From positions 308,028-372,027 of the forward strand of contig JALHMF010000001.1 of NCBI GenBank assembly GCA_022844205.1: a stretch of 64,000 nucleotides of DNA, written 5' to 3'. Of the stretch, positions 52,795 to 63,303 are shown one piece after another (positions within the stretch are counted from its first letter, which is position 1; every line of letters starts with the position of its first letter). This DNA comes from Xanthobacteraceae bacterium. GTDB lineage: Bacteria; Pseudomonadota; Alphaproteobacteria; Rhizobiales; Xanthobacteraceae. The position numbers and the translations under genes are program-made. Below the pieces are notes generated by a model. That model did not search any database. It was not told the DNA's origin and saw nothing but the letters and a program-made list of their open reading frames with translations.

Positions 52795-52964
52795 TACCAG
52801 AGAAATCCACACACAAAATACGCCGGAAACCTTTTGAAGCCGGGTGCGTTGGCTCTGGCTTTAACCCGCGCCTCATTTCCGGCTCGTTTGGCGTCAGGGT
52901 TTTCGTCAATCACAAAAAAACTGGCGTTCAAAAAAACTCGCCGCTGAGTGGAAGAGGGCAGCCG

Positions 52965-54086
52965 ATGACGGATGACTTTAAATTTGGGATCGAGGAAGAG
53001 TATTTCGTTGTCGATGCCGAAAGCCGCTCGGTGCAGCGCAAGGTGCCGTCCAGGTTTATCCTTGCGTTGAAGAAGGATCTCGGATCGTCAGTGACGCGCG
53101 AGATGTTGCAGGCGCAGATCGAGGTGATGACCAAGCCTTCGATCTCCATTCAGGAGTCGCATGTCGAACTTCGCGAATTGCGCCGTTCCGTGGGAGCGGT
53201 GGCGGCGGAACACGGCCTATCCGTCTTTGCCTCCGGCACGCATCCGACCGCTACCTGGACCGAGGCCAAGCAAACCCGAGCCGTCCGTTACGACGAGGTG
53301 ATGCAGGACTTGCAGATGCTCGGCGAGCGGAATCTGCTCTGCGGCCTGCATGTGCATGTGGAATTGCCGGACCCGGAGCGGCGCGTTGAAATCATGCGCC
53401 GCATGACGCCTTATGTTCCGGTGCTGATCGCGCTTGCAACATCTTCGCCGTTCTGGCGCTCGCGTCACACCGGCCTGATGGGCTATCGGCTTGCCGCCTA
53501 TGACGAACTTCCGCGCACGGGCCTGCCGCCGATGTTCGCGAACAAGGCAGAATACGATCAGTACATTGCGACCCTCGTGGAAGCGCGCGTCATCAAGGAC
53601 TCAAGCTACGTATGGTGGGCACTGCGTCCTTCGCTGAAGCATCCGACGCTGGAGCTGCGTGCACCCGACAGTTGCACGCGCGTTTCCGATACGCTCGCGA
53701 TTGCCGCGATCTATCGCTCGCTCATGCGCTACCTTTGCCGCAATCCCGAGGTGAATTCCGATCTGGGCGTTGTCGATTATGCCATCGCTACGGAAAACAA
53801 ATGGCGTGCGCAGCGGTACGGAATTCACGGAAGTTTCGTGGATAAGAAACAGACGCAGGCCATTGCTTTCTCCGAAGTGATCGAAAATCTGATCGTGGAA
53901 ATCGCGGAGGACGCCAAAGAACTCGGTTGCGCGGAGCCGGTGGCGAGTGCCCGCGACATCGTGAAAACGGGTACCAGCGCCGACGTTCAAATCGCCGTTT
54001 ATCGCGAGGCAGAGCACCGCACCGGCAGCCGCGGTCAGGCGTTTCAGGCGGTGAAGTCGTGGCTGGTGGAAGCAACGCTGCAGTGA
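52965..54086 (+). CDS. YbdK-type carboxylate-amine ligase (GCS2 family)
   Basis: A 373-residue ATP-dependent ligase of the glutamate-cysteine ligase 2 family. The start [14 protein letters not shown], the [20 protein letters not shown] block and [12 protein letters not shown] contain the metal and nucleotide ligands. E. coli YbdK shows weak glutamate-cysteine ligase activity; the physiological reaction is unclear. It lies 101 bases ahead of the plant-type gshA, so two unrelated-looking members of glutathione-ligase families are neighbours. A GAAGAGGGCAGCCG precedes ATG 52965. Confidence 0.88.
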   Translation: MTDDFKFGIEEEYFVVDAESRSVQRKVPSRFILALKKDLGSSVTREMLQAQIEVMTKPSISIQESHVELRELRRSVGAVAAEHGLSVFASGTHPTATWTEAKQTRAVRYDEVMQDLQMLGERNLLCGLHVHVELPDPERRVEIMRRMTPYVPVLIALATSSPFWRSRHTGLMGYRLAAYDELPRTGLPPMFANKAEYDQYIATLVEARVIKDSSYVWWALRPSLKHPTLELRAPDSCTRVSDTLAIAAIYRSLMRYLCRNPEVNSDLGVVDYAIATENKWRAQRYGIHGSFVDKKQTQAIAFSEVIENLIVEIAEDAKELGCAEPVASARDIVKTGTSADVQIAVYREAEHRTGSRGQAFQAVKSWLVEATLQ

Positions 54087-54187
54087 TGCAGCACCGGATG
54101 CGGGGCGGGTGACTGTCCCGGGACCAGCGGCTTGTGTATGGTCCGGCCTCCGTTCGTTTGATTATTCCCGCCGGAGCGATTTTCCGC

Positions 54188-55558
54188 ATGGCCCGCGACC
54201 AGATCGACATGACTCCGATCGAGTCGCGCGACGCATTGGTCGCGTGGATCGAGGCGGGTGTGAAGCCGCGCGAAAAATTCCGCATTGGCACCGAGCATGA
54301 AAAATTGCCCTTCACCGTCGCCGATCTGAAGCCGGTGCCTTATGACGGCTGCCGCGGCATCCGGGCATTGCTGGAAGGCATGCAACTCCTGCTCGGCTGG
54401 GAACCGATCATGGAAGGCGAGCACATCATTGGTCTTGCGGATGTCACCGGCGGCGGCGCGATTTCGCTGGAGCCGGGCGGCCAGTTTGAATTGTCCGGCG
54501 CGCCGCTTTCAACGATCCATGAAACCTGCGCGGAACTGAACGCGCACCTTGCCCAGGTGCGCGAGGTGGCCCGGCCGCTAGGTCTTGGCTTTCTCGGCAT
54601 CGGCATGAGTCCGAAATGGACCCGCGCGGAGACGCCGGTGATGCCGAAGGGCCGTTACAAGATCATGTCGAATTACATGCCGAAGGTAGGCTCGCTCGGC
54701 CTCGACATGATGTTCCGCACCTGCACGGTGCAGGCCAATCTCGATTTTTCCTCGGAAGCTGACATGGTGAAGAAGCTGCGGGTAAGCCTCGCCTTGCAGC
54801 CGATGGCGACGGCGCTGTTTGCGAATTCTCCGTTCACCGAAGGCAAACCGAACGGATTTCTTTCCTTCCGTTCCGAAATCTGGCGCGACACCGATCCGCA
54901 TCGCACCGGCATGTTGCCGTGGGCGTTCGAGGACGGAATGAGTTTCGAGCGCTGGGTCGATTATGCGCTCGACGTGCCGATGTATTTCGTGAAGCGCGGC
55001 GACAAATATATCGACGTAGCCGGAAAATCCTTCCGCGACCTGATGGCCGGAAAACTAGCCGATCTGCCGGGCGGGCGTCCGACCATGTCCGACTGGGCCA
55101 ATCATCTCACCACGACATTTCCTGAGGTGCGCCTGAAGCGTTTTTTGGAAATGCGTGGGGCCGACTGCGGCCCGTGGGAAATGGTATGCGCGCTGTCTGC
55201 GCTCTGGACGGGACTGCTCTACGACCAGCAAGCGCTCGATGCGGCCTGGGACATCGTGATGAACTGGACCGCCGAGGAACGGCAGAAACTGCGCGACGAC
55301 GTTCCGCGCGAGGGCATGAAGGCGTCGATTGCGAACCGCAAGGCGCGGGGCCTCGCGCGCGAGATGGTATCGCTCGCCCGCGAAGGCCTGAAGCGGCGCA
55401 GGCGGCTCGATCGCGCGGGCAGGGATGAAAGCTATTTCCTCAATCCGCTTGATGAGATCGTGGAGCGGGGAACAACGCCTGCCGACGAACTCCTGTCGCT
55501 CTACCGCGACGAATGGAACGGGTCGGTCGATCCCGTTTTCAAGAAACTCGCCTACTGA
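54188..55558 (+). CDS. gshA: Glutamate-cysteine ligase, plant/alphaproteobacterial type
   Basis: Catalyses the first step of glutathione synthesis. The 456 residues match the plant-type family, with FRIGTEHEKLPFT (about residue 33), ISLEPGGQFELSG (about 100), and the IMSNYMPKVGSLGLDMMFRT block with the Cys that in plants forms a regulatory disulfide region. FPEVRLKRFLEMRGADCGPW is also diagnostic. Earlier in-frame ATG 54134 adds an 18-residue hydrophobic leader absent from relatives, so 54188 is preferred. gshB is not in the window. Confidence 0.95.
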   Translation: MARDQIDMTPIESRDALVAWIEAGVKPREKFRIGTEHEKLPFTVADLKPVPYDGCRGIRALLEGMQLLLGWEPIMEGEHIIGLADVTGGGAISLEPGGQFELSGAPLSTIHETCAELNAHLAQVREVARPLGLGFLGIGMSPKWTRAETPVMPKGRYKIMSNYMPKVGSLGLDMMFRTCTVQANLDFSSEADMVKKLRVSLALQPMATALFANSPFTEGKPNGFLSFRSEIWRDTDPHRTGMLPWAFEDGMSFERWVDYALDVPMYFVKRGDKYIDVAGKSFRDLMAGKLADLPGGRPTMSDWANHLTTTFPEVRLKRFLEMRGADCGPWEMVCALSALWTGLLYDQQALDAAWDIVMNWTAEERQKLRDDVPREGMKASIANRKARGLAREMVSLAREGLKRRRRLDRAGRDESYFLNPLDEIVERGTTPADELLSLYRDEWNGSVDPVFKKLAY

Positions 55559-55567
55559 TCAAATCGG

Positions 55568-56758
55568 ATGAGCATCGCAACAGAATTGCGCGTCCGCCTG
55601 ATTTTTATTTTTGGCGCGCTCACCGGTCTCGGCCCGCTCGCGGTGGATGCCTATCTGCCGGCGTTTCCGGCTCTCGTCCGCGAATTCGCGACCAACCCCG
55701 CGTCGGTGCAGGGGACACTGTCCACCTTCTTTCTCGGCATGGGTGCCGGTCATCTTTTCTATGGACCCATTTCGGATCGCTACGGCCGCAAGGGACCCGT
55801 GCTGTTCGGGCTGTGCCTGTTCATCGTGGCGTCTGCCGCCTGTGCGCTTGCTCCGAATATCGGGAGTTTCTGGATTGCGCGCTTGATGCAATCGGTCGGC
55901 GCCTGCGCGGGTCTGATGGTCGCGCGCGCCGCCGTGCGCGATCTTTACGACGGCGCCGACATGGCGCGGTTCTTTTCGATGCTCGTGCTCGTGCTTGGCG
56001 TTGCGCCGATCATCGGTCCGCTGGTCGGCGGACAGATTCTGGTGTTCTTCGGCTGGCGGGCGATTTTCTGGATGCTTGCCCTCGCCGGCATCGCGATGCT
56101 CGCGGTCACATATTTCTGGATGCCCGAGACGCTCCCACATTCAAGAAGAACATCCGGCGGGCTGCGCCCGGCACTCGTTTCCTATGCCGAGCTGATCTGC
56201 GACCGGCATTATATGGCGCACATCGTCGCCGCCTCGCTCGTCTTCACCGGGCTGTTTGCTTATATCGCCGGCTCGCCCTTCGTCTTCATCGATTATTACG
56301 GCGTGTCGCCCGAGGCATATGGATTCTATTTCGGAGCCAATGCCGTCGGTCTCGTGGCGATGTCGCAGCTCAATGTGTGGCTGCTGAAGCGATATTCTCC
56401 ACAGAAGCTACTGACGGTCTGGCTCACGGTTTATCTTGCGGCGGCGATCGCGCTCTTGATCAACGCATGGACCGGTTTTGGCGGCCTCTGGGGTATTGCG
56501 ATCCCGCTATTCATCACGGTCTCGATGGTGGGTGGCGCACCCGCCAATGCGCTGGCGCTGGCGCTGCATCCCTATCCGCACAAGGCGGGGAGTGCGACCG
56601 CACTATTCGGCGCGCTGCAATTCGGCTCGGGTGCGGTGGTCGCTGTGCTGGAAGGTGTATTGCACCTGCGCACCGCGTTGCCGATGGCGGTGCTGATCGC
56701 GATCACGGCGGCTGCCGCGCTAATCGTGAATCGTCTCGGCGGCCCCGGGCGCGACTGA
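55568..56758 (+). CDS. Bcr/CflA family drug efflux MFS transporter
   Basis: A 396-residue, 12-helix inner-membrane transporter of the DHA1 Bcr/CflA type. GPISDRYGRKGPVL is the loop 2-3 motif of MFS, LGVAPIIGPLVGGQI is the antiporter motif C in TM5, and PLAVDAYLPAFP at the start is typical of Bcr. Substrate range (bicyclomycin, chloramphenicol or unrelated metabolites) cannot be predicted. It starts 9 bases after gshA, so probably shares that transcript, and is convergent with the IalB gene 11 bases away. Confidence 0.92.
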   Translation: MSIATELRVRLIFIFGALTGLGPLAVDAYLPAFPALVREFATNPASVQGTLSTFFLGMGAGHLFYGPISDRYGRKGPVLFGLCLFIVASAACALAPNIGSFWIARLMQSVGACAGLMVARAAVRDLYDGADMARFFSMLVLVLGVAPIIGPLVGGQILVFFGWRAIFWMLALAGIAMLAVTYFWMPETLPHSRRTSGGLRPALVSYAELICDRHYMAHIVAASLVFTGLFAYIAGSPFVFIDYYGVSPEAYGFYFGANAVGLVAMSQLNVWLLKRYSPQKLLTVWLTVYLAAAIALLINAWTGFGGLWGIAIPLFITVSMVGGAPANALALALHPYPHKAGSATALFGALQFGSGAVVAVLEGVLHLRTALPMAVLIAITAAAALIVNRLGGPGRD

Positions 56759-56769
56759 AATTTGCAAGC

Positions 56770-57288
56770 TCAGGGAAGCTTGTCGTAGCCCGCGCCGAAG
56801 CCATTGAGGCTCAGCGGAATTCCGATGCCTTCATCGGGGGTCTGGAAAATAATGAAGGTTGCCTGCTGACCGGTCTTCATGCGGCCGGCCAGCTTTTCGT
56901 CCATCACCACCTCGGACACGCAGCCGTTGGGCAGGCAGCGCACGAAGCCGGCGCGGCCCACATCAGCATTATCGATCTTGAGGCCAAGGCCCGATGGAAG
57001 CAGCACGCCGAGCGGCGCCAGCACGCGCATCAACCGGCTCTTCTGGTCGGCGGTCTTCAGGATGATGACGGTTAGGCCGACATTCGGACGGTCTTCGGCG
57101 GTGACGCTCTGGATGAGCGCGCATTGTTCAGAGCGGGAACCGGCCGGTGTGTCGCAGCGGATTTGCCAGTCGCCATGCACGGAGCGGACGACACCCTGCG
57201 CGGTGGCGCGGGTGGCCGGTATCAGCAGTGCAAGCAAGATCGCGAGCGCGGGGAGCAGCGCACGCATGCCCGGAAGGGTGAAAGCCAT
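56770..57288 (-). CDS. Invasion-associated locus B (IalB) family protein
   Basis: A 172-residue periplasmic protein. The signal peptide spans about residues 1-30 (LLPALAILLALLIPATRATA) and the mature part has the IalB pattern HGDWQIRCD, SRSEQCALIQ and a Cys-containing RCLPNGCVSEVVM. The family was named for Bartonella IalB, but in free-living relatives its role is unknown. ATG 57288 with GGAGGAGAT 4 bases upstream is the clear start, rather than the earlier frame to 57354. It is divergent from ctaC. Confidence 0.88.
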   Translation of the reverse strand: MAFTLPGMRALLPALAILLALLIPATRATAQGVVRSVHGDWQIRCDTPAGSRSEQCALIQSVTAEDRPNVGLTVIILKTADQKSRLMRVLAPLGVLLPSGLGLKIDNADVGRAGFVRCLPNGCVSEVVMDEKLAGRMKTGQQATFIIFQTPDEGIGIPLSLNGFGAGYDKLP

Positions 57289-57680
57289 CCGATCTCCTCC
57301 GCCCGCGAATCGGTCAGCAAGGCGGCTGCAACTCATAAAATGACGCGGGTACATCGCCCCTTGTCCATGTCAAGAATGCGGCACTTCCCGGCCCGTGGGG
57401 GCAAGGCTGGAGGAGAGGCCTGCGCGGCCCGCGCGTCCGTCCCCCAAAACCCGACAGTGCGTTGCGAGGGTTAAGAAATTATGGTTCTTGGGAAAACGGT
57501 CGTCCGCGGAGCCGCGATTTCAGCGATTTTTGCTCTGAACTGGACATGCGCGGCAACAAGCCGCCACCCGCTTCGTTCCGTCACGAGGGGCTAGATGCTA
57601 GCTTGCCCCTTAAATTCGATACGTTCCGGCTTGGTCCGTCAGAGAGCGCCGGACGCAGGGGAAGGCCAAGGGGATAAGGC
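57289..57680. other. Intergenic region upstream of the oxidase operon
   Basis: The 392-base gap must contain the ialB promoter (minus) and the ctaC promoter (plus). The GGAGGAGAT for ialB and GGGGATAAGG for ctaC are present. I cannot pick a convincing sigma-70 pair, hairpin or small gene in it. Confidence 0.5.
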
Positions 57681-58541
57681 ATGATGACGAAGCTCGCCGG
57701 ACTGTTCCGGCTCACGAAATTGGCGGGTGTTGTAGTCGCGATGCTGGCGGTTTGGACTGCCGCCGCGCAGGCTGGTCTTGGCCAGCCCTCCAGGTGGCAA
57801 TACGATTTCCAGGAAGCCGCTTCTCCAATCATGGAGACAATCCACAGCTTCCATCTGTTCGTGACGATCCTCGCCTTCCTGATCACGATCTTTGTCCTGA
57901 TCCTGCTCCTCTATGTGGCGGTGCGTTTCAACGAGCGTGCCAATCCGGTCCCGTCGAAGACCACGCATCACACGATGCTCGAAGTGGCGTGGACGGTGAT
58001 CCCAGCACTCATCCTGATCGCGATCGCCGTTCCATCCTTTCGTCTCCTGTTCGACCAGCTCACCATTCCGCCGGCCGACGTCACGGTGAAGGCGACGGGC
58101 ACCGCCCAGTGGTCGTGGACCTATACCTATCCGGATCATGGCAACTTCCAGTTCGACAGCAACATGATCGAAGAGAAGGACCTGAAGCCGGGTCAGCCGC
58201 GCCTGCTTGCCGTCGATAACGAGATGGTCGTCCCGGTGAACAAGATCGTGCGCATGCAGATCACCGCCGAGGGCATCATCCATGCGTTCGCCGTTCCGTC
58301 GTTCGGTATCAAGATCGACGCCGTGCCGGGACGCCTGAACGAAACATGGTTCAAAGCGACCAAGGAAGGCATGTTCTACGGCCAGTGCTCGGAACTTTGC
58401 GGACGCAATCATGCCTTCATGCCGATCGCAGTGCGTGTCGTGAACGAACAGCAGTTCAACGCATGGATTGAGGACGCCAAGAAGAAATACGCAGCGGCCC
58501 CGGACGATCGTTCGGTGGTCGTGGCCACCGCGCGCGACTGA
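57681..58541 (+). CDS. ctaC: Cytochrome c oxidase subunit II
   Basis: Subunit II of the aa3-type oxidase carries CuA and accepts electrons from cytochrome c. The 286 residues have a signal peptide (residues 1-32), two membrane helices (about 60-80 and 110-130), and a periplasmic cupredoxin domain whose CuA ligands are in FYGQCSELCGRNHAFMPI (two Cys, His, Met, acidic residue) and an earlier HAFAVPSFG. The Trp patch WSWTYTYPDHG is the cytochrome c entry site. ATG 57681 follows GGGGATAAGG. First gene of the cta operon. Confidence 0.97.
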   Translation: MMTKLAGLFRLTKLAGVVVAMLAVWTAAAQAGLGQPSRWQYDFQEAASPIMETIHSFHLFVTILAFLITIFVLILLLYVAVRFNERANPVPSKTTHHTMLEVAWTVIPALILIAIAVPSFRLLFDQLTIPPADVTVKATGTAQWSWTYTYPDHGNFQFDSNMIEEKDLKPGQPRLLAVDNEMVVPVNKIVRMQITAEGIIHAFAVPSFGIKIDAVPGRLNETWFKATKEGMFYGQCSELCGRNHAFMPIAVRVVNEQQFNAWIEDAKKKYAAAPDDRSVVVATARD

Positions 58542-58569
58542 CGCGCGGCACCCAGCAGACGCAAGGTAG

Positions 58570-60177
<1,608 letters not shown>

Positions 60178-60206
60178 CGGGGCCGGCGCCGCCGGTTGGC
60201 GTTTGT

Positions 60207-60226
60207 GAGGGGACGCGAGTCCCCTC
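60207..60226 (+). other. Stem-loop between ctaD and ctaB
   Basis: GAGGGGA and TCCCCTC pair across the loop CGCGAG in the 67-base ctaD-ctaB gap, with no T-run after it. It may stabilise the upstream ctaCD mRNA or attenuate the downstream genes. Confidence 0.5.
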
Positions 60227-60244
60227 GTTGGAGTGGTCCGTACC

Positions 60245-61177
60245 ATGTCGCACGCGACGGAAACATTGCTGGAAGACCGTGTTGCGGGCGCCGCCGAGCG
60301 CTTCGGCCAGGCCGACGTAAGCGATTACTTCGCGCTGCTGAAGCCGCGCGTGATGTCGCTGGTCGTGTTCACGGCACTCGTCGGCCTTGTGCGGGCGCCT
60401 GCGGACCTGCATCCGGTACTGGGGTTCACCGCACTGCTCTGCATCGCCATCGGCGCCGGCGCTTCTGGCGCACTCAACATGTGGTGGGACGCCGACATCG
60501 ACGCGAAGATGTCACGCACGGTGGTACGGCCGTTGCCCTCGGGGCGCGTGGAGCCGGGCGAGGCGCTCGCGATCGGACTGATGCTCTCGGTCGCGTCCGT
60601 GCTGATGCTTGGCCTGTTCGTGGGTCTTCTTGCGGCAGCACTGCTTGCCTTCACGATCTTTTTCTACGCCGTCATCTACACGATGTGGCTGAAGCGCTCG
60701 ACGCCGCAGAACATCGTGATTGGCGGTGCGGCCGGAGCGTTCCCGCCGATGATCGGCTGGGCGGCGGCCACGGGAACGATCAGCCTCGAGAGCGTGATCC
60801 TCTTCCTCATCATTTTCTTCTGGACACCGCCGCATTTCTGGGCGCTGGCGCTTGAGCGCAAGAGCGATTATGCGCGCGCCGGCGTGCCGATGCTGCCGAA
60901 CGTGCTTGGCGACGCTGAAACGCGGAAGCAGATTCTGATCTACTCGGTCATCATGGCCGCGTTCGGGATTGCGCCGACGCTGCTCGGCTATGCAAGTCTG
61001 TACTACGGTGCGGGCGCTTTCGTGCTTGGCGCGATCTTCGTTCATTTCGCAATCGGGGTTTATCGCGGTGGCGCGAAAGCGCATGCGAGCCGTGCGGCGC
61101 GGCATCTCTTCGCTTACTCGATTCTGTATCTCTTTTTGTTGTTCGCACTGCTGCTCGTCGATCCGATGGCACGCTGA
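60245..61177 (+). CDS. ctaB: Protoheme IX farnesyltransferase (heme O synthase)
   Basis: CtaB adds a farnesyl group to heme b to make heme O, the precursor of the heme A in this oxidase. The 310 residues have nine helices. The prenyl-diphosphate motif is [20 protein letters not shown] (about residues 80-100) and the second is near [18 protein letters not shown] 60245 is preferred to the in-frame GTG 60233. The stop overlaps coxF (TGATG). Heme A synthase ctaA is not in the window. Confidence 0.96.
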   Translation: MSHATETLLEDRVAGAAERFGQADVSDYFALLKPRVMSLVVFTALVGLVRAPADLHPVLGFTALLCIAIGAGASGALNMWWDADIDAKMSRTVVRPLPSGRVEPGEALAIGLMLSVASVLMLGLFVGLLAAALLAFTIFFYAVIYTMWLKRSTPQNIVIGGAAGAFPPMIGWAAATGTISLESVILFLIIFFWTPPHFWALALERKSDYARAGVPMLPNVLGDAETRKQILIYSVIMAAFGIAPTLLGYASLYYGAGAFVLGAIFVHFAIGVYRGGAKAHASRAARHLFAYSILYLFLLFALLLVDPMAR

Positions 61178-61353
61178 TGGCAAAGAAACCGGCGCGCAAG
61201 CAGAACGGCATCGTGCTTTCGGCGGAACAGCGCCGCCGGCAGCGCAATCGCTCGATGGCGATTGCGCTGCTGCTCGCGGGCTTTGCGATCCTGTTTTATG
61301 TGGTGACGATCGTGAAGCTCGGCCCGCAAATTATCATGAACCGGCCGATGTGA
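61177..61353 (+). CDS. coxF: Small oxidase-operon membrane protein CoxF
   Basis: A 58-residue protein, [20 protein letters not shown], with one hydrophobic helix (about residues 27-47, MAIALLLAGFAILFYVVTIV) and short ends. Proteins of this length and position, between ctaB and ctaG, are named CoxF in Bradyrhizobium and relatives; the role in oxidase assembly is not established. ATG 61177 lies within the ctaB stop and the gene ends 15 bases before ctaG. Confidence 0.8.
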   Translation: MAKKPARKQNGIVLSAEQRRRQRNRSMAIALLLAGFAILFYVVTIVKLGPQIIMNRPM

Positions 61354-61368
61354 GCGGGACATCCAGGC

Positions 61369-61965
61369 ATGATTTCGCGCAACCCGAATCCAGAACTGAA
61401 AGCGAAACACCGCCGCGTGGCGCTCACCTGTTTCGTGTTCGTCGGCGCGATGGTCGGCATGTCGTTTGCAGCCGTCCCGCTCTACGATCTTTTCTGCCGC
61501 GTCACGGGCTTCGGCGGCACGCCGCGCATTTCAAGCACGGCCCCGTCCGCGCCGATCGAGCGCCGCATGAAAATCCGTTTTGACGCCAACGTGGCGCCCG
61601 GTCTGCCGTGGGCGTTCGGGCCGGAGATGCGCGAGGTTGAGGTGGCGGTCGGCGAAACGAAGCTCGTGCATTACGCCGCCGTCAATCACGCGAAGAACGC
61701 GACTAACGGCACGGCGACCTACAATGTGTCGCCGCCGACCGCTGGCTACTATTTCATCAAGATGCAGTGCTTCTGCTTCACTGAGCAGACGCTTTCCGGT
61801 GGCGAGAAGATGGACATGCCGGTTGCCTTCTTCGTCGATCCGGAGATCGAGAACGACCCGGAGTTGAAATCGCTCACGACGATCACGCTGTCCTATACGT
61901 TTTTCCCCGTGAAAAAGGCCGCCGAGCCGCTCGCATCCACAGGCAGTTCGCGAGCGCCGATGTGA
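61369..61965 (+). CDS. ctaG: Cytochrome c oxidase copper chaperone CtaG (Cox11)
   Basis: CtaG delivers copper for the CuB site of subunit I. The 198 residues have a single N-terminal membrane anchor (about residues 17-37, VALTCFVFVGAMVGMSFAAV) and a periplasmic Ig-like domain with the copper motif CFCF in IKMQCFCFTEQTL, and a Cys in DLFCRVTGFGG. Fits the Cox11 family in length. It lies between coxF and ctaE. Confidence 0.95.
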   Translation: MISRNPNPELKAKHRRVALTCFVFVGAMVGMSFAAVPLYDLFCRVTGFGGTPRISSTAPSAPIERRMKIRFDANVAPGLPWAFGPEMREVEVAVGETKLVHYAAVNHAKNATNGTATYNVSPPTAGYYFIKMQCFCFTEQTLSGGEKMDMPVAFFVDPEIENDPELKSLTTITLSYTFFPVKKAAEPLASTGSSRAPM

Positions 61966-62050
61966 CGCGGGAATGGAGTGTCGATCGAGGCTTGCGGGCG
62001 GCAACTGCCCGTGCTGATAGGTTGAATTGAGGGTCTAAGGGGATACGAGA

Positions 62051-62902
62051 ATGGCTGACGCCCACACCAAGCATCACGATTACCACCTGGTCGATCCAAG
62101 TCCCTGGCCGTTCATCGGCGCCTTCGCGTCGCTGCTGGTGACCGCCGGTGGCGTCTACTGGATGCGCGGCGGCACGCCGCTGATCGCGATCGCGGGCATC
62201 ATCATCATCCTTTACGTCATGGTCGCCTGGTGGCGCGACGTCGTGATCGAAGCGAATACAGGCTACCACACCAAGGTCGTGCAGCTTCATCTCCGTTACG
62301 GGATGATCCTGTTCATCGCCTCCGAGGTGATGTTCTTCGTGGCCTGGTTCTGGGCCTATTTCGAAGTGGCGCTGAATCCCGGCGACGTCCAACAGTATAT
62401 GCGCAGCGAACTCACCGGCAGTCAGTGGCCGCCTGTGCCCACCGAGGATGCGCGCTTCAAGTCTACGTTTGACCCGTGGCACCTGCCGCTCCTGAACACG
62501 CTGATCCTGCTCACGTCGGGCACGACGGTGACCTGGGCGCACCACGCGCTGATCGAAGGCGACCGCAAGAGCCTGAAGCAGGGCCTCTGGCTCACCATCA
62601 TTCTCGGTGCGCTCTTCACCTGCGTGCAGGTCTACGAATACGCGCATGCGGCCTTCACCTATTCGGGCCACATCTACGGATCCACCTTCTTCATGGCCAC
62701 CGGCTTCCACGGCGCGCATGTCCTGATCGGAACGATCTTCCTCGCCGTCTGCCTCTACCGCGTCTATCTCGGTCATTTCACACCGGAGCATCACTTCGGC
62801 TTCGAGGCGGCTGCCTGGTACTGGCACTTTGTTGACGTGGTGTGGCTGTTCCTGTTCGCCTTCATCTATGTCTGGGGCGCAGGCACGCCCGTTCCGCACT
62901 GA
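62051..62902 (+). CDS. ctaE: Cytochrome c oxidase subunit III
   Basis: The third oxidase subunit, 283 residues, with seven predicted helices. It has the conserved LRYGMILFIASEVMFFVAWF, WAYFEVALNP and the C-terminal WYWHFVDVVWLFLFAFIYVW, diagnostic of subunit III. It supports proton uptake and stability of subunit I. GGGGATACGAGA precedes ATG 62051. An 85-base gap separates it from ctaG, with only a weak 5-bp stem in it. Confidence 0.97.
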   Translation: MADAHTKHHDYHLVDPSPWPFIGAFASLLVTAGGVYWMRGGTPLIAIAGIIIILYVMVAWWRDVVIEANTGYHTKVVQLHLRYGMILFIASEVMFFVAWFWAYFEVALNPGDVQQYMRSELTGSQWPPVPTEDARFKSTFDPWHLPLLNTLILLTSGTTVTWAHHALIEGDRKSLKQGLWLTIILGALFTCVQVYEYAHAAFTYSGHIYGSTFFMATGFHGAHVLIGTIFLAVCLYRVYLGHFTPEHHFGFEAAAWYWHFVDVVWLFLFAFIYVWGAGTPVPH

Positions 62903-62922
62903 TCCCGTAGGCGGGGCGGGCC

Positions 62923-63303
62923 ATGACGGACGGCCTGTCCCGCGCGGGGGTATTCGCGGCCGGCCTTCGCTGCCGGTGTCCGCGCTGCCGCAATGGCAGG
63001 TTGTTCTCCGGCTATCTCACGCCAGCGAAAACATGCGAGCGTTGCGGCCTCGATTTTAGCTTCGCCGACGCGGGCGACGGCCCGGCGGTATTCGTGATCC
63101 TGGTCGCGGGCTTTCTTGTTGTCGGGCTGGCACTCGTCACGGAAATCTTCTGGCGACCGCCTTATTGGGTCCATGCCGCATTGTGGATTCCGCTGATGCT
63201 TGCCGTTACGCTCGGACTCCTTCGTCCCTTCAAGGGCGTATTGATCGCGCTGCAGTACCGGAACCAGGCGGAGGAAAGCCGATTCCAAAAAGAACAGCCG
63301 TAA
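62923..63303 (+). CDS. DUF983 family protein
   Basis: A 126-residue protein with an N-terminal zinc-finger-like part (RCPRCRNGRLF and KTCERCGLDF) and two membrane helices (about residues 55-80 and 85-105). DUF983 proteins occur behind ctaE in many alphaproteobacteria and are presumed to help oxidase maturation; the mechanism is unknown. It starts 20 bases after ctaE and its 3' end overlaps the probable SURF1 start. Confidence 0.9.
   Translation: MTDGLSRAGVFAAGLRCRCPRCRNGRLFSGYLTPAKTCERCGLDFSFADAGDGPAVFVILVAGFLVVGLALVTEIFWRPPYWVHAALWIPLMLAVTLGLLRPFKGVLIALQYRNQAEESRFQKEQP

Noticed and set aside
55513-57075. 520-codon Arg/Ala-rich frame
   Set aside because: It is an out-of-frame reading of the MFS transporter gene, whose own frame has 12 clear membrane helices and family motifs.
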